Origin: Flavobacteriales bacterium ALC-1
GTDB lineage: Bacteria > Bacteroidota > Bacteroidia > Flavobacteriales > Flavobacteriaceae
Direction of reading: 5' to 3'
Length of the DNA: 64,000 nt
Assembly: GCA_000171875.1 (NCBI GenBank)
Contig: ABHI01000004.1
Location: 1 to 64,000 of the forward strand
Shown: in pieces, positions 52,977 to 62,839 of the stretch
How the letters are laid out: every line of letters begins with the position of its first letter
Numbering within the stretch: position 1 is the first letter of the stretch
Translations under genes and position numbers: made by a program
Notes under the pieces: model-generated
What the model was told of the DNA's origin: nothing
Seen by the model: only the letters and a program-made list of their open reading frames with translations
Database searches by the model: none

Positions 52977-55700
52977 TTATTGCTTAATAACTCTTACTGT
53001 TTTAGTAACATTTGCAATAGTAACTTTAACAAAATAAGTACCTGTCTGTAAGCTAGACATATCTAACTCACTATCGATAGTATTAGGCGTAGCTCTTAAC
53101 ACTTCTTGACCTAACATATTATACATCGCTACTTGCTCTATAGTATTCTGAGCATTTAAATTTAATGTGTTTTTAACTGGGTTAGGGTAATATGTAAATG
53201 CTGCTTCATTTTCTAAATCAGTTGTACTTAACACTTGATTAGTTGAAACATCTAAACAAAATGTACCCACATTTGTATTATAACCAGCAACTTGTACATA
53301 ATACGTTTCTCCAACTGTTACCGCTAAATCAGTAATTAATGAATTCCATGAAAAACCATTGGATAACGTTGTGGTTCCGTCATCTTGACTACAATCTAAT
53401 TCAACTAAACTACCTGATGTGCCTGAATAAACCGCAATCTCAGAATCAACTAAGGTTCCACCTGTAAAGTCAGTAGAAACATCTACAGTTGCTGTACCAG
53501 CAGGAACCGTAAAAGTAAACCATACATCATCATCAGCAGCTGCATTAAAACAAGAACCAGCTCCTTCACCAGAATCGGTTGCAGATTCATTAGTTCCATT
53601 AGTATTTGTGCCATCACAAAAACTTTCATCAACAGTAATTGCAATAGCTGTGGCTATGTCATCATTTACTGGTGGCGCTGGAGGTGTTCCTACACATATA
53701 TCAAAATTAGTTTGAGCACTAGTTGTACTCGACCAACCATATACTCTAACATAATAAGTCGTACTTACAGTAAGTCCAGTTAAATTTAATGTATTAGGGT
53801 CACTATCATCAAAGAATACTAAACCTGCACAACCGCCAGTTCCATCATAAACACCCATTCCCATATCAGTCGCAGTACCGACTATAGCAGTAACATTTGT
53901 TAATGAAACTCTATGATCAGTTGCTGATGCAACAAAACTAAACCAAACATCATTATCTGGCGTACCTGTAACGTCATCAGCTTGAGCAGAAGCTGTTGCT
54001 GCAACAGTAGTTCCTGCAGTTACTGATCCACAACTAAAATCTGAATTAACTGTTAATGCTACTGCATTATCACACTCGTCATTTGCTGGTGGAAGCGCTT
54101 GATACCATACAAACGGTCCAGACCAATCACTAAAAGCACCGCCACAATCCGTTCTAACATAGAATTCATAAGATGTGTCAACAGTTAAACTTGTTAAAGA
54201 TGTTGGGTTAGAAGTAGTTGCTGTACCAGCTCCTGCTGGTAATCCTGTACCAGGTGCTTGAACCACATACTCCCATGCAGTTGCTGCTGGAGTATTATTT
54301 TCATCCCATGATATATCAGCTGTAGTAGTAGAATTTACATTTACGCCTAAACCACTAGGAAAAACACAAGAAATCTCTTCAAAACACACTTCAGCTACTC
54401 CTCCTGCAGTATCTTGCCAGAAATAGAAATAATACGCTGTTGAAGCTGCAAAACCTGTTAATTCAGTAGTTGCTCCTAAAGTATTATTATTACAAAATAC
54501 TTCTGTACCATCACAAGCATCATAAATAGCTACTCCTACTCCAGTAGCCGTACCGCCTAAATTAATATTCATAGAACCATTAACAGGTGTAGTAACCTCT
54601 ACCCAATATCCATTATTACCAAAACCATCACAGCTTGTTAAAGTCTCAGTTCCACCAGTATCAAAATCTAAACTTACTGGTGTAGCAGTTGAACAATCAG
54701 CTTCAACTGTTGCAGATATTGCAACAGCACAAACATCACCAACATTAGGTTGAGTCCATTGTACAGTCATATAAGTACTATCCCCATTAGGCGCACCACA
54801 ATTAGCTTGAATATAAATATCATATGTTTCACCTACAGTTAAACCAGTTAAACTCAAAGATGGAGTTGTCATAACCGTACCTGAAGTGCCTCCACCACCT
54901 TGGGCATATGGAGAAACACCGTATTCATATGTCCAATCTGTCTCAGATCCACCAGCTGTCCATGTAATATCAACGTCAGTTGTACTAGTAGGTGATGCTG
55001 ATAATCCAGAAGGTGGTAAACATGAAGGAGGTGTATAAGTAAACAAATAATTTACGCCATCTGCAGGTGAGTCTGTTAACGCATCATTCGGAGTTGTAGA
55101 ACTCGAAGTTGCAGGAGTACCAGGTGTTACACTAATATAATTGTCAGTTCCTCCAGGTGACATCGTCATACCGATAGAAGCACTAGCAAAACCTGTTCCT
55201 GTTGTGCCATATTTAAATTCTATGTTACCTGTAGTCTCATAAAGAACCGCTTGAACAGTTACAGTAGCTGCTCCATTGTATCTTGGTACAGCGTTGTACT
55301 CTAATGTAAATGTTCTATTTGGTGCAGTACCATCTGTTTGATGGTAAATAGCTCCACCATCTCCAGGGTTTAAATCCTCCCAAAAAGGACCTATTAGATC
55401 TAAATATATACCTGTACCGGCTAGCGTATTAAAAGCATTACTTGCAACTACATCTCCCATTCTCATATAACCGTTAGAACTAACGGAAACCTGAGTGTAG
55501 TCTATTAAACTATAAGGAAAAGTAAAGCCTATATCAACTAAAGCTTTTGAATCATCTGTTAAAGGTAATGCTGTACCAGTAGCAGAAATGCTGGCAAAGG
55601 TATTACCTGTTGTCTCACTAAAAGAATAGTAAGTTGCTTGCGCATTAGATTGCCAACAAAAAGCGAGCATGACTAATAACGCTAAAGTAATTTTTTTCAT
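52977..55700 (-). CDS. Large secreted multi-domain protein with FN3-like domains and T9SS sorting domain
   Basis: 907 residues. Signal peptide (1-21, ending QSNAQ); an N-terminal beta domain (about 22-220) with YFSFSETTGN-like start and SNGYMRMGD; two fibronectin-III-like domains (PPSGLSASPTSTTDVDITW and FPSGLGVNVNSTTTADISW); and PPC/pre-peptidase-like beta domains with DNDVWFSFVA, DDDVWFTFTVPAG and YYVRVYGW. The type A T9SS C-terminal domain (about 835-907) has FTYYPNPVKNTLNL and ends VRVIKQ. Probably an adhesin or surface-layer protein; no catalytic motif was seen. Its base composition looks higher in G+C than its neighbours, which fits its Gly/Thr/Ala-rich sequence. Confidence 0.9.
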   Translation of the reverse strand: MKKITLALLVMLAFCWQSNAQATYYSFSETTGNTFASISATGTALPLTDDSKALVDIGFTFPYSLIDYTQVSVSSNGYMRMGDVVASNAFNTLAGTGIYLDLIGPFWEDLNPGDGGAIYHQTDGTAPNRTFTLEYNAVPRYNGAATVTVQAVLYETTGNIEFKYGTTGTGFASASIGMTMSPGGTDNYISVTPGTPATSSSTTPNDALTDSPADGVNYLFTYTPPSCLPPSGLSASPTSTTDVDITWTAGGSETDWTYEYGVSPYAQGGGGTSGTVMTTPSLSLTGLTVGETYDIYIQANCGAPNGDSTYMTVQWTQPNVGDVCAVAISATVEADCSTATPVSLDFDTGGTETLTSCDGFGNNGYWVEVTTPVNGSMNINLGGTATGVGVAIYDACDGTEVFCNNNTLGATTELTGFAASTAYYFYFWQDTAGGVAEVCFEEISCVFPSGLGVNVNSTTTADISWDENNTPAATAWEYVVQAPGTGLPAGAGTATTSNPTSLTSLTVDTSYEFYVRTDCGGAFSDWSGPFVWYQALPPANDECDNAVALTVNSDFSCGSVTAGTTVAATASAQADDVTGTPDNDVWFSFVASATDHRVSLTNVTAIVGTATDMGMGVYDGTGGCAGLVFFDDSDPNTLNLTGLTVSTTYYVRVYGWSSTTSAQTNFDICVGTPPAPPVNDDIATAIAITVDESFCDGTNTNGTNESATDSGEGAGSCFNAAADDDVWFTFTVPAGTATVDVSTDFTGGTLVDSEIAVYSGTSGSLVELDCSQDDGTTTLSNGFSWNSLITDLAVTVGETYYVQVAGYNTNVGTFCLDVSTNQVLSTTDLENEAAFTYYPNPVKNTLNLNAQNTIEQVAMYNMLGQEVLRATPNTIDSELDMSSLQTGTYFVKVTIANVTKTVRVIKQ

Positions 55701-55872
55701 AAAAAATGGATTAATAAGTTAGTAATTCCCTAAAAATATGTTAATTATTTAAGACATTATTGGGTTTAACATCCAAATCGTTGAAGTGTATAAAACTACG
55801 TTAAATAACATTTAGAGTTACATTTAACTTAATCAGAATCATGCAATTGTAGCTTACATAAACTAATAGCAT

Positions 55873-55903
55873 AAAAAAGCCGTAGCACAAAAGTACAACG
55901 GCT
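55873..55903 (-). terminator. Terminator after fabI
   Basis: On the minus strand AGCCGT pairs with ACGGCT across an interrupted stem, followed by TTTTTT. It lies 20 bases after the fabI stop. Confidence 0.75.
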
Positions 55904-55922
55904 AAAACAGCTTTAAAAACGT

Positions 55923-56738
55923 TTATTGATTCTCTACAAATGTATCCATCACAGCATCACTCACTCCCATATTACTAAAACCACCATCGTTATATAAATT
56001 CTGGAGCGTGACACGTTTGGTTAAATCGCTAAATAATGATACAGTGTAATTTGCACAATCCATTGCGGTTGCATTACCTAAAGGAGACATCTTTTCTGCA
56101 TACGCTATAAAACCATCAAAACCTTTAACTCCGCTACCTGCTGTTGTTGGTGTTGGTGATTGAGAAATTGTATTTACTCTTACTTTTTTATCTCTTCCAA
56201 AGAAATATCCAAAACTACGTGCAATACTTTCTAAAAAAGCCTTGTTATCTGCCATATCATTATAATCTGGGAAAACACGTTGAGCTGCCATATAGGTTAA
56301 CGCTACAATACTTCCCCATTCATTCATGGCATCAGCTTTATAAAGCGTTTGCATGGTTTTATGAAAAGACATAGCCGAAACATCAGTCCCTTTTTGTGTC
56401 CAAGCATAATTTTGATCTGTGTAATGCTTACCTTTTCTAACATTTATAGACATACCTATTGAGTGCAGTACAAAATCTAATTTACCTCCTAATATTTCCA
56501 TAGATTTTTCAACAAGGTTTTTCAAATCTTCTTCAGAAGTTGCATCTGCAGGTATAATTTGTGAATCTGTTTTTTCTGCCAATTCATTAATCTGTCCCAT
56601 CCTCATAGCAACAGGAGCATTAGTTAAAACAAATGTTCCTCCTTCTTCATGAACGCGTTCTGCAGTTTTCCATGCAATAGAATTTTCGTCTAAAGCACCA
56701 AATATGATTCCTTTTTTTCCTTTTAGTAAGTTATACAT
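55923..56738 (-). CDS. fabI: Enoyl-[acyl-carrier-protein] reductase (NADH)
   Basis: Last reductive step of each fatty-acid elongation cycle. 271 residues, an SDR fold. The N-terminal LLKGKKGIIFGALDENSIAWKTAE and the catalytic pair in PDYNDMADNKAFLE (Tyr-x6-Lys) are present, as are ATSEEDLKNLVEKS and the SIGMSI turn. The target of triclosan-type inhibitors in other bacteria. Preceded by TATTTTTG (56785-56792, minus strand), a good -7 element. Confidence 0.95.
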   Translation of the reverse strand: MYNLLKGKKGIIFGALDENSIAWKTAERVHEEGGTFVLTNAPVAMRMGQINELAEKTDSQIIPADATSEEDLKNLVEKSMEILGGKLDFVLHSIGMSINVRKGKHYTDQNYAWTQKGTDVSAMSFHKTMQTLYKADAMNEWGSIVALTYMAAQRVFPDYNDMADNKAFLESIARSFGYFFGRDKKVRVNTISQSPTPTTAGSGVKGFDGFIAYAEKMSPLGNATAMDCANYTVSLFSDLTKRVTLQNLYNDGGFSNMGVSDAVMDTFVENQ

Positions 56739-56843
56739 AGTTTAAGTCTTTTATTGGTCAGTTTTTGTATGGTTAATTGTTATTCAAAAATAATACTATT
56801 TGTAATATTGTGATGTGATTACTGCCTTCACAGGAATAACAAG

Positions 56844-58496
56844 TCAATTCAATAATTGCTTAGCATGTGCTATTGCAGAATCTGTAATATTTAAACCTCC
56901 TAGCATCTGTGCTATTTCTACAATACGATCGTCTTCATCTAGTTTTTTAAGTTGCGTATGCGTAACATTTTTAGAATCAGTTTTAAACACCTTAAAGTGC
57001 GAATCACCTTTTGCTGCAATTTGTGGCAAATGGGTAATCGTAAATACTTGCATATTACTACTCATTTGCTTCATTATTTCTCCCATTTTATTAGATATCT
57101 CACCAGAAACACCTGTGTCAATTTCATCGAACATTATAGATGGTAATTGAATATATTCTGCCAAGATAGATTTTATAGCAAGCATAATACGAGACAACTC
57201 ACCACCTGATGCAGATTTTTTTAATGCATTAAAACTAGAGCCTTTGTTTGCCATAAACAGGAACTGTAAGCTATCTTTTCCATTATAAACAAAATCATCT
57301 AATTGATTAAGACCTATCTTAAACTTAGCATTTGGCATTCCTAAATCTGCAAGAATACTTTCTAATTTTGAAACAAACACAGGAATAACAGTTGTTCTAT
57401 TCTTATGAATTTCTATAGCCATCTGATTCAAATTATCTTGAAGCTTAATGACTTCTTTTTCTTTTTCAGCAATAGTTTCGTCTAAGCTTTCAGTACTATC
57501 AATTTTTGATTGTAGTTGACTTTTAATTTCAATTAATTCTTCAACAGTTAATATCGAATGTTTTTGAAATAAGTTATTTACAATTTGAAGTTGATTATTT
57601 ACGCGCTCAAGTTCTAGAGGGTCTGCGGATAGGTTGCTCTCCAAATTATCAAGTTCAATTATAATATCATCTAATTCAATACCAACGCTCTCTATACGCT
57701 CTTTTAATGCTTCATAGGCTTTCCCAAAACCTGAAATTTTAGACAACTCTTGTTTTACATTATTTAACTGGTTTATTGTACCTAAATTTTCAGCATTTAA
57801 AATCGTCTTCGCACTGTGCAACTTCTCACCTATTATCTCTACATTATTAAGTTCTTCGTACTGTTTTTCTAAATCTTCGAGATTAATTTTTTCTAAATCT
57901 ATTTCGATCAACTCTTTTAATAGAAAGAGATTATAATCATATTCCTTAATCATCTCTGCTTTAGAGATTCTTAGTTCTTCTAAAGACTTTTGAAGTGATT
58001 TATATAGTGATAACTTTTTAGAAAACTCTTCTAAATTGAACTTATTCTCTGCCAAAGCATCAATTACCTGAAACTGATAATTATCTTCCGTTAATTGTTG
58101 CGTTTGATGTTGCGAATGAATATCTATAAGATAGCGACTCAGTATAACTAAACTTTCTAAAATAACAGGAGTATCATTAATAAATGCTCTAGATTTCCCT
58201 GAAGGTAAAATTTCCCTTCTTATAATAGTCTGTACATCATAATCTAAATCTAGCAATTTAAACAACGCTTTTAAATCATAACTTGCAATATCGAAAATAG
58301 CTTCAATGATACATTTTTCGTCTGTATGTTTAACCTGACTTAAATCTGCTCGTTTTCCTAAAACTAAGGACAATCCTCCTAATAGTATAGATTTACCAGC
58401 ACCCGTTTCGCCAGTAATAATTGTAAGACCATTATTAAACGTAACGTTTAACTCATCAATAAGTGCATAATTTTTTATGTAAAGTGATGTAAGCAA
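56844..58496 (-). CDS. recN: DNA repair protein RecN
   Basis: SMC-like ATPase that helps repair double-strand breaks. 550 residues. The Walker A GETGAGKSILLGGL is at the N-terminus, a long coiled coil fills about 150-360, and the C-terminal half has SGGELSRIMLAIKSIL (signature) and the Walker B IMFDEIDTGVSGE. It is in the usual Bacteroidota position after the DUF4835 gene, but a 103-bp spacer with its own promoter separates them. Confidence 0.96.
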   Translation of the reverse strand: MLTSLYIKNYALIDELNVTFNNGLTIITGETGAGKSILLGGLSLVLGKRADLSQVKHTDEKCIIEAIFDIASYDLKALFKLLDLDYDVQTIIRREILPSGKSRAFINDTPVILESLVILSRYLIDIHSQHQTQQLTEDNYQFQVIDALAENKFNLEEFSKKLSLYKSLQKSLEELRISKAEMIKEYDYNLFLLKELIEIDLEKINLEDLEKQYEELNNVEIIGEKLHSAKTILNAENLGTINQLNNVKQELSKISGFGKAYEALKERIESVGIELDDIIIELDNLESNLSADPLELERVNNQLQIVNNLFQKHSILTVEELIEIKSQLQSKIDSTESLDETIAEKEKEVIKLQDNLNQMAIEIHKNRTTVIPVFVSKLESILADLGMPNAKFKIGLNQLDDFVYNGKDSLQFLFMANKGSSFNALKKSASGGELSRIMLAIKSILAEYIQLPSIMFDEIDTGVSGEISNKMGEIMKQMSSNMQVFTITHLPQIAAKGDSHFKVFKTDSKNVTHTQLKKLDEDDRIVEIAQMLGGLNITDSAIAHAKQLLN

Positions 58497-58517
58497 AAAA
58501 TCTATGATTAGTTTTTA

Positions 58518-58548
58518 CAAAAGTAAAGATTCTTGGATACTGAAACAA
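58518..58548 (-). promoter_or_regulatory. recN promoter
   Basis: Minus strand: TTG (58548-58546), 20 bp, then TACTTTTG (58525-58518), a perfect -7 element. The ATG is 22 bases downstream. This allows recN expression separate from the upstream operon. Confidence 0.72.
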
Positions 58549-58599
58549 GTTCAATACAGGCAAGTTCAGAATGGAAAAACCAAAACTATCGCGTAATAT

Positions 58600-59490
58600 C
58601 TAAAACTTAATTTTTCTCCACTTCTGCGAGTGCAATGGAGCTATTCTGTTTAGAATATCAACTGCGTTAGAAATATTAACACTTGGACCTCCGGATAGAA
58701 TGTCTAAAATCTCATTGGCTTTAGCATCAAAAAACAATCGCATTAAATACGAATTTGGTCGTTTTCTATGTACTTTTTGCAATTCATCTAATGCAGAAAT
58801 GATTTGCGATTTTCCATTTTTAGGGCTTTCGTTCATAGAGTCTAAACCTTCAATATGATATTTGTACATTGTAGTTCTCATCTCCTTATACGTTGGAGAC
58901 ATAAAATTATCTATAAGTGCAAAACGCGATTGCAAGCCATCTTCTAACTTCCAGCCTTGACCATTAAGTTGTTGTGAGTAGTTTGCAATGACCTGAGCCT
59001 GTTTAAAATAGTCATCGCCTCCATTTAACTCAAAAGAATCAGCATCCATCGCCAAAATCATATAGACGTGAAATGCTAATACAGAAATTAAATTTGACTC
59101 AAATTGTTGAGGGTTATAAACTAAGTTTTGAAATTCTAAATATTGAAAGTTAAACGACTTATCGTTATAATTATAAATTGGAGAACTGTACGTTGAATTA
59201 AAAATTGGTCGTGATGATGATACTTGCAGAGATGCAGAAAATCTGTCATTATCATACCCCTTTACATTAATTACCATACTACAATTAATGCGCTCTTGTA
59301 GCCCACCAAAGGTTTTATCAGTCCACTTAGTGCTATTTATAAATTCGCTTAATTGTTTTTCTAATGTCTTAAAAACAACATTATTTTCGTTTCCTGTTTG
59401 TTGTGCAATAACATTTACGGTACAGTTTAACTCTTGTGAAAAAGCAATTGTAGTAAATAAAAAAGCGACTAAAACTAATACGTTACGCAT
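58600..59490 (-). CDS. DUF4835-family exported protein
   Basis: 296 residues. Signal peptide (1-18, ending IAFSQ) and the DUF4835 body: ELNCTVNVIAQQ, ERINCSMVINV, QYLEFQNLVYNPQQFESNLISVLAFHVYMILAMDADSF and the C-terminal NAVDILNRIAPLHSQKW. A Bacteroidota-specific family between coaBC and recN, with no established role. The location in the periplasm or outer membrane is inferred from the signal peptide. It overlaps the end of coaBC by eight bases. Confidence 0.92.
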   Translation of the reverse strand: MRNVLVLVAFLFTTIAFSQELNCTVNVIAQQTGNENNVVFKTLEKQLSEFINSTKWTDKTFGGLQERINCSMVINVKGYDNDRFSASLQVSSSRPIFNSTYSSPIYNYNDKSFNFQYLEFQNLVYNPQQFESNLISVLAFHVYMILAMDADSFELNGGDDYFKQAQVIANYSQQLNGQGWKLEDGLQSRFALIDNFMSPTYKEMRTTMYKYHIEGLDSMNESPKNGKSQIISALDELQKVHRKRPNSYLMRLFFDAKANEILDILSGGPSVNISNAVDILNRIAPLHSQKWRKIKF

Positions 59491-60694
59491 CTAATTGTTT
59501 TAAAATTTGTTGCATTAAATCCTTAGCGACTTCAGCCTTAGATTTAAGCTTATTTTCTATGACTTCGTTAGAAGAAGTTATAAATGTAACTTTATTTGTG
59601 GACACTCCAAAACCAGCTCCTTTATCTTGCAAAGAGTTAAGTACTATTAGATCTAGATTCTTAGACTTTAGCTTGCCCTTAGCATGTTCTAGCTCATTAT
59701 TAGTCTCAAGTGCAAAACCGACTAAAAATTGATCTGTTTTAATCTGTCCTAAAGACTTTAAAATGTCCTTTGTCTTTTCTAACTCTATACTAAACGTCGC
59801 ATCCTTCTTTTTTATTTTCTGATTAGCAACAGTTTTTGGTCTGTAATCTGCAACAGCCGCAGAAAGTATAGCAATATCAGATGTTTTAAAATGCTTATGT
59901 ACTTCATTGTACATCTCTTCTGCACTAACTACTGGTTTTACTTCTATCAAACTATGTTGAATGCTTTGGTGAGTTGGACCTGTTACCAAAACTACCTCAG
60001 CTCCTAAGTTAGCAGCTGCAATAGCAATTTGAAATCCCATTTTACCACTAGAATGATTCCCTATAAAACGTACAGGATCTAAAGCCTCGTAAGTAGGTCC
60101 TGCAGTAATTAATATTTGTTTACCATATAATGGTAATTGATCTAAAATATCTTTTTCAACAAAGGCAACAATATCTTCTGGCTCTGCCATACGACCTTCA
60201 CCAACTAAACCACTAGCAAGTTCTCCTGTACCAGCAGGAATTAGTTTATTTCCAAATGAAGCTAATTTATCAAATGAGGTTTTAGTGGATTTATGCTTAT
60301 ACATATCTAAATCCATTGCAGGAGCAAAATAGACAGGACATTTTGCTGATAGATAAGTTGCTAAAAGCATATTGTCACAAACACCATTAGCCATTTTTGC
60401 CATAGTATTAGCCGTAGCTGGAGCGATAATAAATAAATCTGCCCAAAGCCCTAAATCAACATGATTGTTCCAAACTTGGTTATCATCATCTTCATCTACA
60501 AAAGAAGAATATACAGGGTTTTTAGATAAGGTGGAAAGCGTAAGTGGTGTAATAAAATCTTTAGAAGCAGGCGTCATAACTACTTTAACGTTAGCGCCTG
60601 CTTTTATGAATAATCGGACTAAACTAGCCGACTTATATGCGGCAATACCAGCAGTAATGCCTAATAAAATGTTTTTGTCTTTTAAAATAGACAT
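59483..60694 (-). CDS. coaBC: Bifunctional phosphopantothenoylcysteine decarboxylase / phosphopantothenate-cysteine ligase
   Basis: Two steps of coenzyme A synthesis in one protein, 403 residues. The flavin-dependent CoaC part (1-180) has GITAGIAAYKSASLVR, the catalytic His in NHVDLGLWADLFIIAPATANTMAK, and ACDNML-like GVCDNMLLA. The CoaB ligase part (about 185-403) has ITAGPTYEALDPVRFIGNHSSGKMG. Together with coaE at 50.3-50.9 kb, this window carries the middle and last steps of the pathway. Confidence 0.96.
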   Translation of the reverse strand: MSILKDKNILLGITAGIAAYKSASLVRLFIKAGANVKVVMTPASKDFITPLTLSTLSKNPVYSSFVDEDDDNQVWNNHVDLGLWADLFIIAPATANTMAKMANGVCDNMLLATYLSAKCPVYFAPAMDLDMYKHKSTKTSFDKLASFGNKLIPAGTGELASGLVGEGRMAEPEDIVAFVEKDILDQLPLYGKQILITAGPTYEALDPVRFIGNHSSGKMGFQIAIAAANLGAEVVLVTGPTHQSIQHSLIEVKPVVSAEEMYNEVHKHFKTSDIAILSAAVADYRPKTVANQKIKKKDATFSIELEKTKDILKSLGQIKTDQFLVGFALETNNELEHAKGKLKSKNLDLIVLNSLQDKGAGFGVSTNKVTFITSSNEVIENKLKSKAEVAKDLMQQILKQLDA

Positions 60695-60701
60695 CTAGAG
60701 T

Positions 60702-61034
60702 TTAGTGATCTTCCTGAGTATCCTCAGTATTTCTGTGATAAATCTTATCATCTAACCACTCTTTAACAGCTAGAGCATGAGGTTTTGGTAATTTTTCGTA
60801 AAACTTAGATACCTCTATTTGTTCTTTGTTTTCAAAAATCTCTTCAAGACTATCATTATATGTTGCAAACTCTTCAAGTTTGTCAATTAACTCACGTCTT
60901 ATATCTGTATTAATCTGTTCTGCACGTTTTGCAATTACAGAAATAGCTTCGTAGATATTATCCGTAGGAGCATCGATTTCGTTTCTGTTGTAAGTTACAG
61001 AACTTACTGGTGCATCTGTCTTTTTTAAATCCAT
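60702..61034 (-). CDS. rpoZ: RNA polymerase omega subunit
   Basis: 110 residues, the Bacteroidota form of omega, which stabilises the beta' subunit. It shows TDNIYEAISVIAKRAEQINTDIRRELIDKLEEFA, typical of the family, and an acidic tail. It lies 11 bases after bamD and seven before coaBC, the conserved order in this phylum. Confidence 0.92.
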   Translation of the reverse strand: MDLKKTDAPVSSVTYNRNEIDAPTDNIYEAISVIAKRAEQINTDIRRELIDKLEEFATYNDSLEEIFENKEQIEVSKFYEKLPKPHALAVKEWLDDKIYHRNTEDTQEDH

Positions 61035-61045
61035 CGTTATATTGA

Positions 61046-61846
61046 TTAACTTTTTGTGTTAATTGTATTAAGTTCTTGTTCTAATTTCTCTTTCATTACT
61101 GTTGCGTCTCCAACAAACTCAGAATCTGCATATGCTTTCTTAAATGACTCATAGTAATCTATAGCTTCTTTCAAGCGTTCCTCTTTTAAATAATTCACAC
61201 TATTTACAGCAAGATTATAAGCAGCATCAAATCTGTAAAACATGGCTTCTTTTCTAAGCGTCGCTCCTGGAAAATCGAATAAAAAGTTATTAAATGATTT
61301 AATTGAAGCTTTATAATCTCTTATTAAATCGTATTGTTTAGCAATCTCAAATGCTTTTTTCTCTAATTTAAAATCTAATTCTTTAATAATACTGTTAGCT
61401 TCATCCAAATATTGAGTGTCTGGATGTGCATTAACAAACAATTGCATTTTTTCAATAGCTTCAACTGTCTCTTTTTGTTCTTTAGAATAAACAGGTGAGT
61501 TATAATAATAGCCTTTTGCAGCTAAAAAACCAGCCTCTTTCATTTTTTCACTCTGAGGATAAACACTAATAAATTTATCAAAATGATAGCTAGACCTGTA
61601 GTATTCCTTCATATTATATAAACACATAGCATGTATAAACGTAAGTTTTTCTGCTTGTGGTTTTCCTCTATACTTAGGAAGTATTTGTTCTAATAATCTA
61701 AAAGATTTATTCCATTTTTCAGCTTCATATAGTTCAGTAGCCATTTTATATTTCTCAGAAACGTCTTCAGATTTTAAAGTTTTTTGAAAATCGCTACAAG
61801 AAACAAGTAGAATACAAGTAAGTAGTATGTAAAGTCCTCTATTCAT
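61046..61846 (-). CDS. bamD: Outer-membrane assembly factor BamD
   Basis: Lipoprotein of the BAM complex that inserts beta-barrels. 266 residues. The lipobox LLVSC puts the lipidated Cys at about 17, followed by TPR-like repeats (YKMATELYEAEKWNKSFRLLEQILPKY and SSYHFDKFISVYPQSEK). The start is ATG 61846: an upstream in-frame ATG at 61876 is immediately next to the -7 box and would spoil the signal peptide. Confidence 0.94.
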   Translation of the reverse strand: MNRGLYILLTCILLVSCSDFQKTLKSEDVSEKYKMATELYEAEKWNKSFRLLEQILPKYRGKPQAEKLTFIHAMCLYNMKEYYRSSYHFDKFISVYPQSEKMKEAGFLAAKGYYYNSPVYSKEQKETVEAIEKMQLFVNAHPDTQYLDEANSIIKELDFKLEKKAFEIAKQYDLIRDYKASIKSFNNFLFDFPGATLRKEAMFYRFDAAYNLAVNSVNYLKEERLKEAIDYYESFKKAYADSEFVGDATVMKEKLEQELNTINTKS

Positions 61847-61863
61847 AAATTTTAAACAGGATG

Positions 61864-61871
61864 CAAAAGTA
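61864..61871 (-). promoter_or_regulatory. bamD operon -7 promoter element
   Basis: The minus strand reads TACTTTTG, a perfect TAnnTTTG element 17 bases before the bamD ATG at 61846. A TTG lies 24 bp upstream, slightly longer than ideal. It would drive bamD-rpoZ-coaBC-DUF4835. Confidence 0.65.
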
Positions 61872-61954
61872 CGCATTATTAACGGATTTTAAAAACAATT
61901 ATTTTGTGCTAAAATAAAGGTTGTTTTTAGTGTTATAACTAATTTAAATTAAGT

Positions 61955-62839
61955 TTAACTTTTATCTAATATTTTTAATGATTTAGCAATATTATTTTTA
62001 AGCATATCTGTTGCTTCAACAAGTGGCAAACGCACATGAGACTTAGAGATGTTTAGACTCTCTAAAACTGCTTTAATACCCGCAGGATTATTTTCGGAAA
62101 AAATAAGCTCAACAATTGACATTAATTTAAAGTGAATATCATAGGCTTCTTTTGCCTTACCCGCAATACCTAGTCGTATCATTTCTGAGAACTCTTTAGG
62201 TAATGCCTGACCAATTACCGAAATAACACCTGAACCTCCAGCCAAAGCTACTCCAAGCGCTAAATCATCATCACCAGATAGGACTAAAAAATCTTTAGGC
62301 TTTGTTCTTATCAACTCAAAATATTGATGCATATTATTACCTGCTTCTTTAACTGCAATAATATTATCAAAATCTTTTGCTAATCTTATCGTTGTTTCGG
62401 GCAACATATTTGACGATGTTCTACCTGGCACATTATATAAAATAATTGGTTTGGGCGAAACCTCTGCAATAGCTTTAAAATGCTGATAAACTCCCTCTTG
62501 GGTTGGTTTGCTATAATAAGGTGATACTGATAAAATAGCATCTATATCAGAAAAATCAGTCGTTTCTATTTCGTTAATGACATTAGCTGTATTATTTCCA
62601 CCAATACCCAAAACTATAGGTAATCTCCTATTATTAACTTTCGAAATAAATTTAATTAACTGTTTCTTCTCATCAGCAGTTACCGTAACACTTTCTCCAG
62701 TAGTACCACTTATCACTAAGTAATCTGTACCGTTCTTAATGTTATATTCAACCAATTGCTCTAAAGCATCAAAGTCGATGCTTAAATCAACATTAAAAGG
62801 TGTTATTAAGGCAACACCTGTACCTATAAATTTGGTCAT
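61955..62839 (-). CDS. dapA: 4-hydroxy-tetrahydrodipicolinate synthase
   Basis: First committed step of lysine/diaminopimelate synthesis, joining pyruvate and aspartate semialdehyde. 294 residues. The Schiff-base Lys164 lies in NIIAVKEAGNN, the catalytic Tyr135 in LYNVPGRTSSNM, and the TT pair in SGTTGES. It overlaps the DUF6913 gene by one base (TAATG) and so is translationally coupled. Confidence 0.96.
   Translation of the reverse strand: MTKFIGTGVALITPFNVDLSIDFDALEQLVEYNIKNGTDYLVISGTTGESVTVTADEKKQLIKFISKVNNRRLPIVLGIGGNNTANVINEIETTDFSDIDAILSVSPYYSKPTQEGVYQHFKAIAEVSPKPIILYNVPGRTSSNMLPETTIRLAKDFDNIIAVKEAGNNMHQYFELIRTKPKDFLVLSGDDDLALGVALAGGSGVISVIGQALPKEFSEMIRLGIAGKAKEAYDIHFKLMSIVELIFSENNPAGIKAVLESLNISKSHVRLPLVEATDMLKNNIAKSLKILDKS

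Noticed and set aside
61874..61876. ATG at 61876 as the bamD start
   Set aside because: It is directly beside the predicted -7 box and adds residues that would disrupt the lipoprotein signal. The ATG at 61846 fits both.
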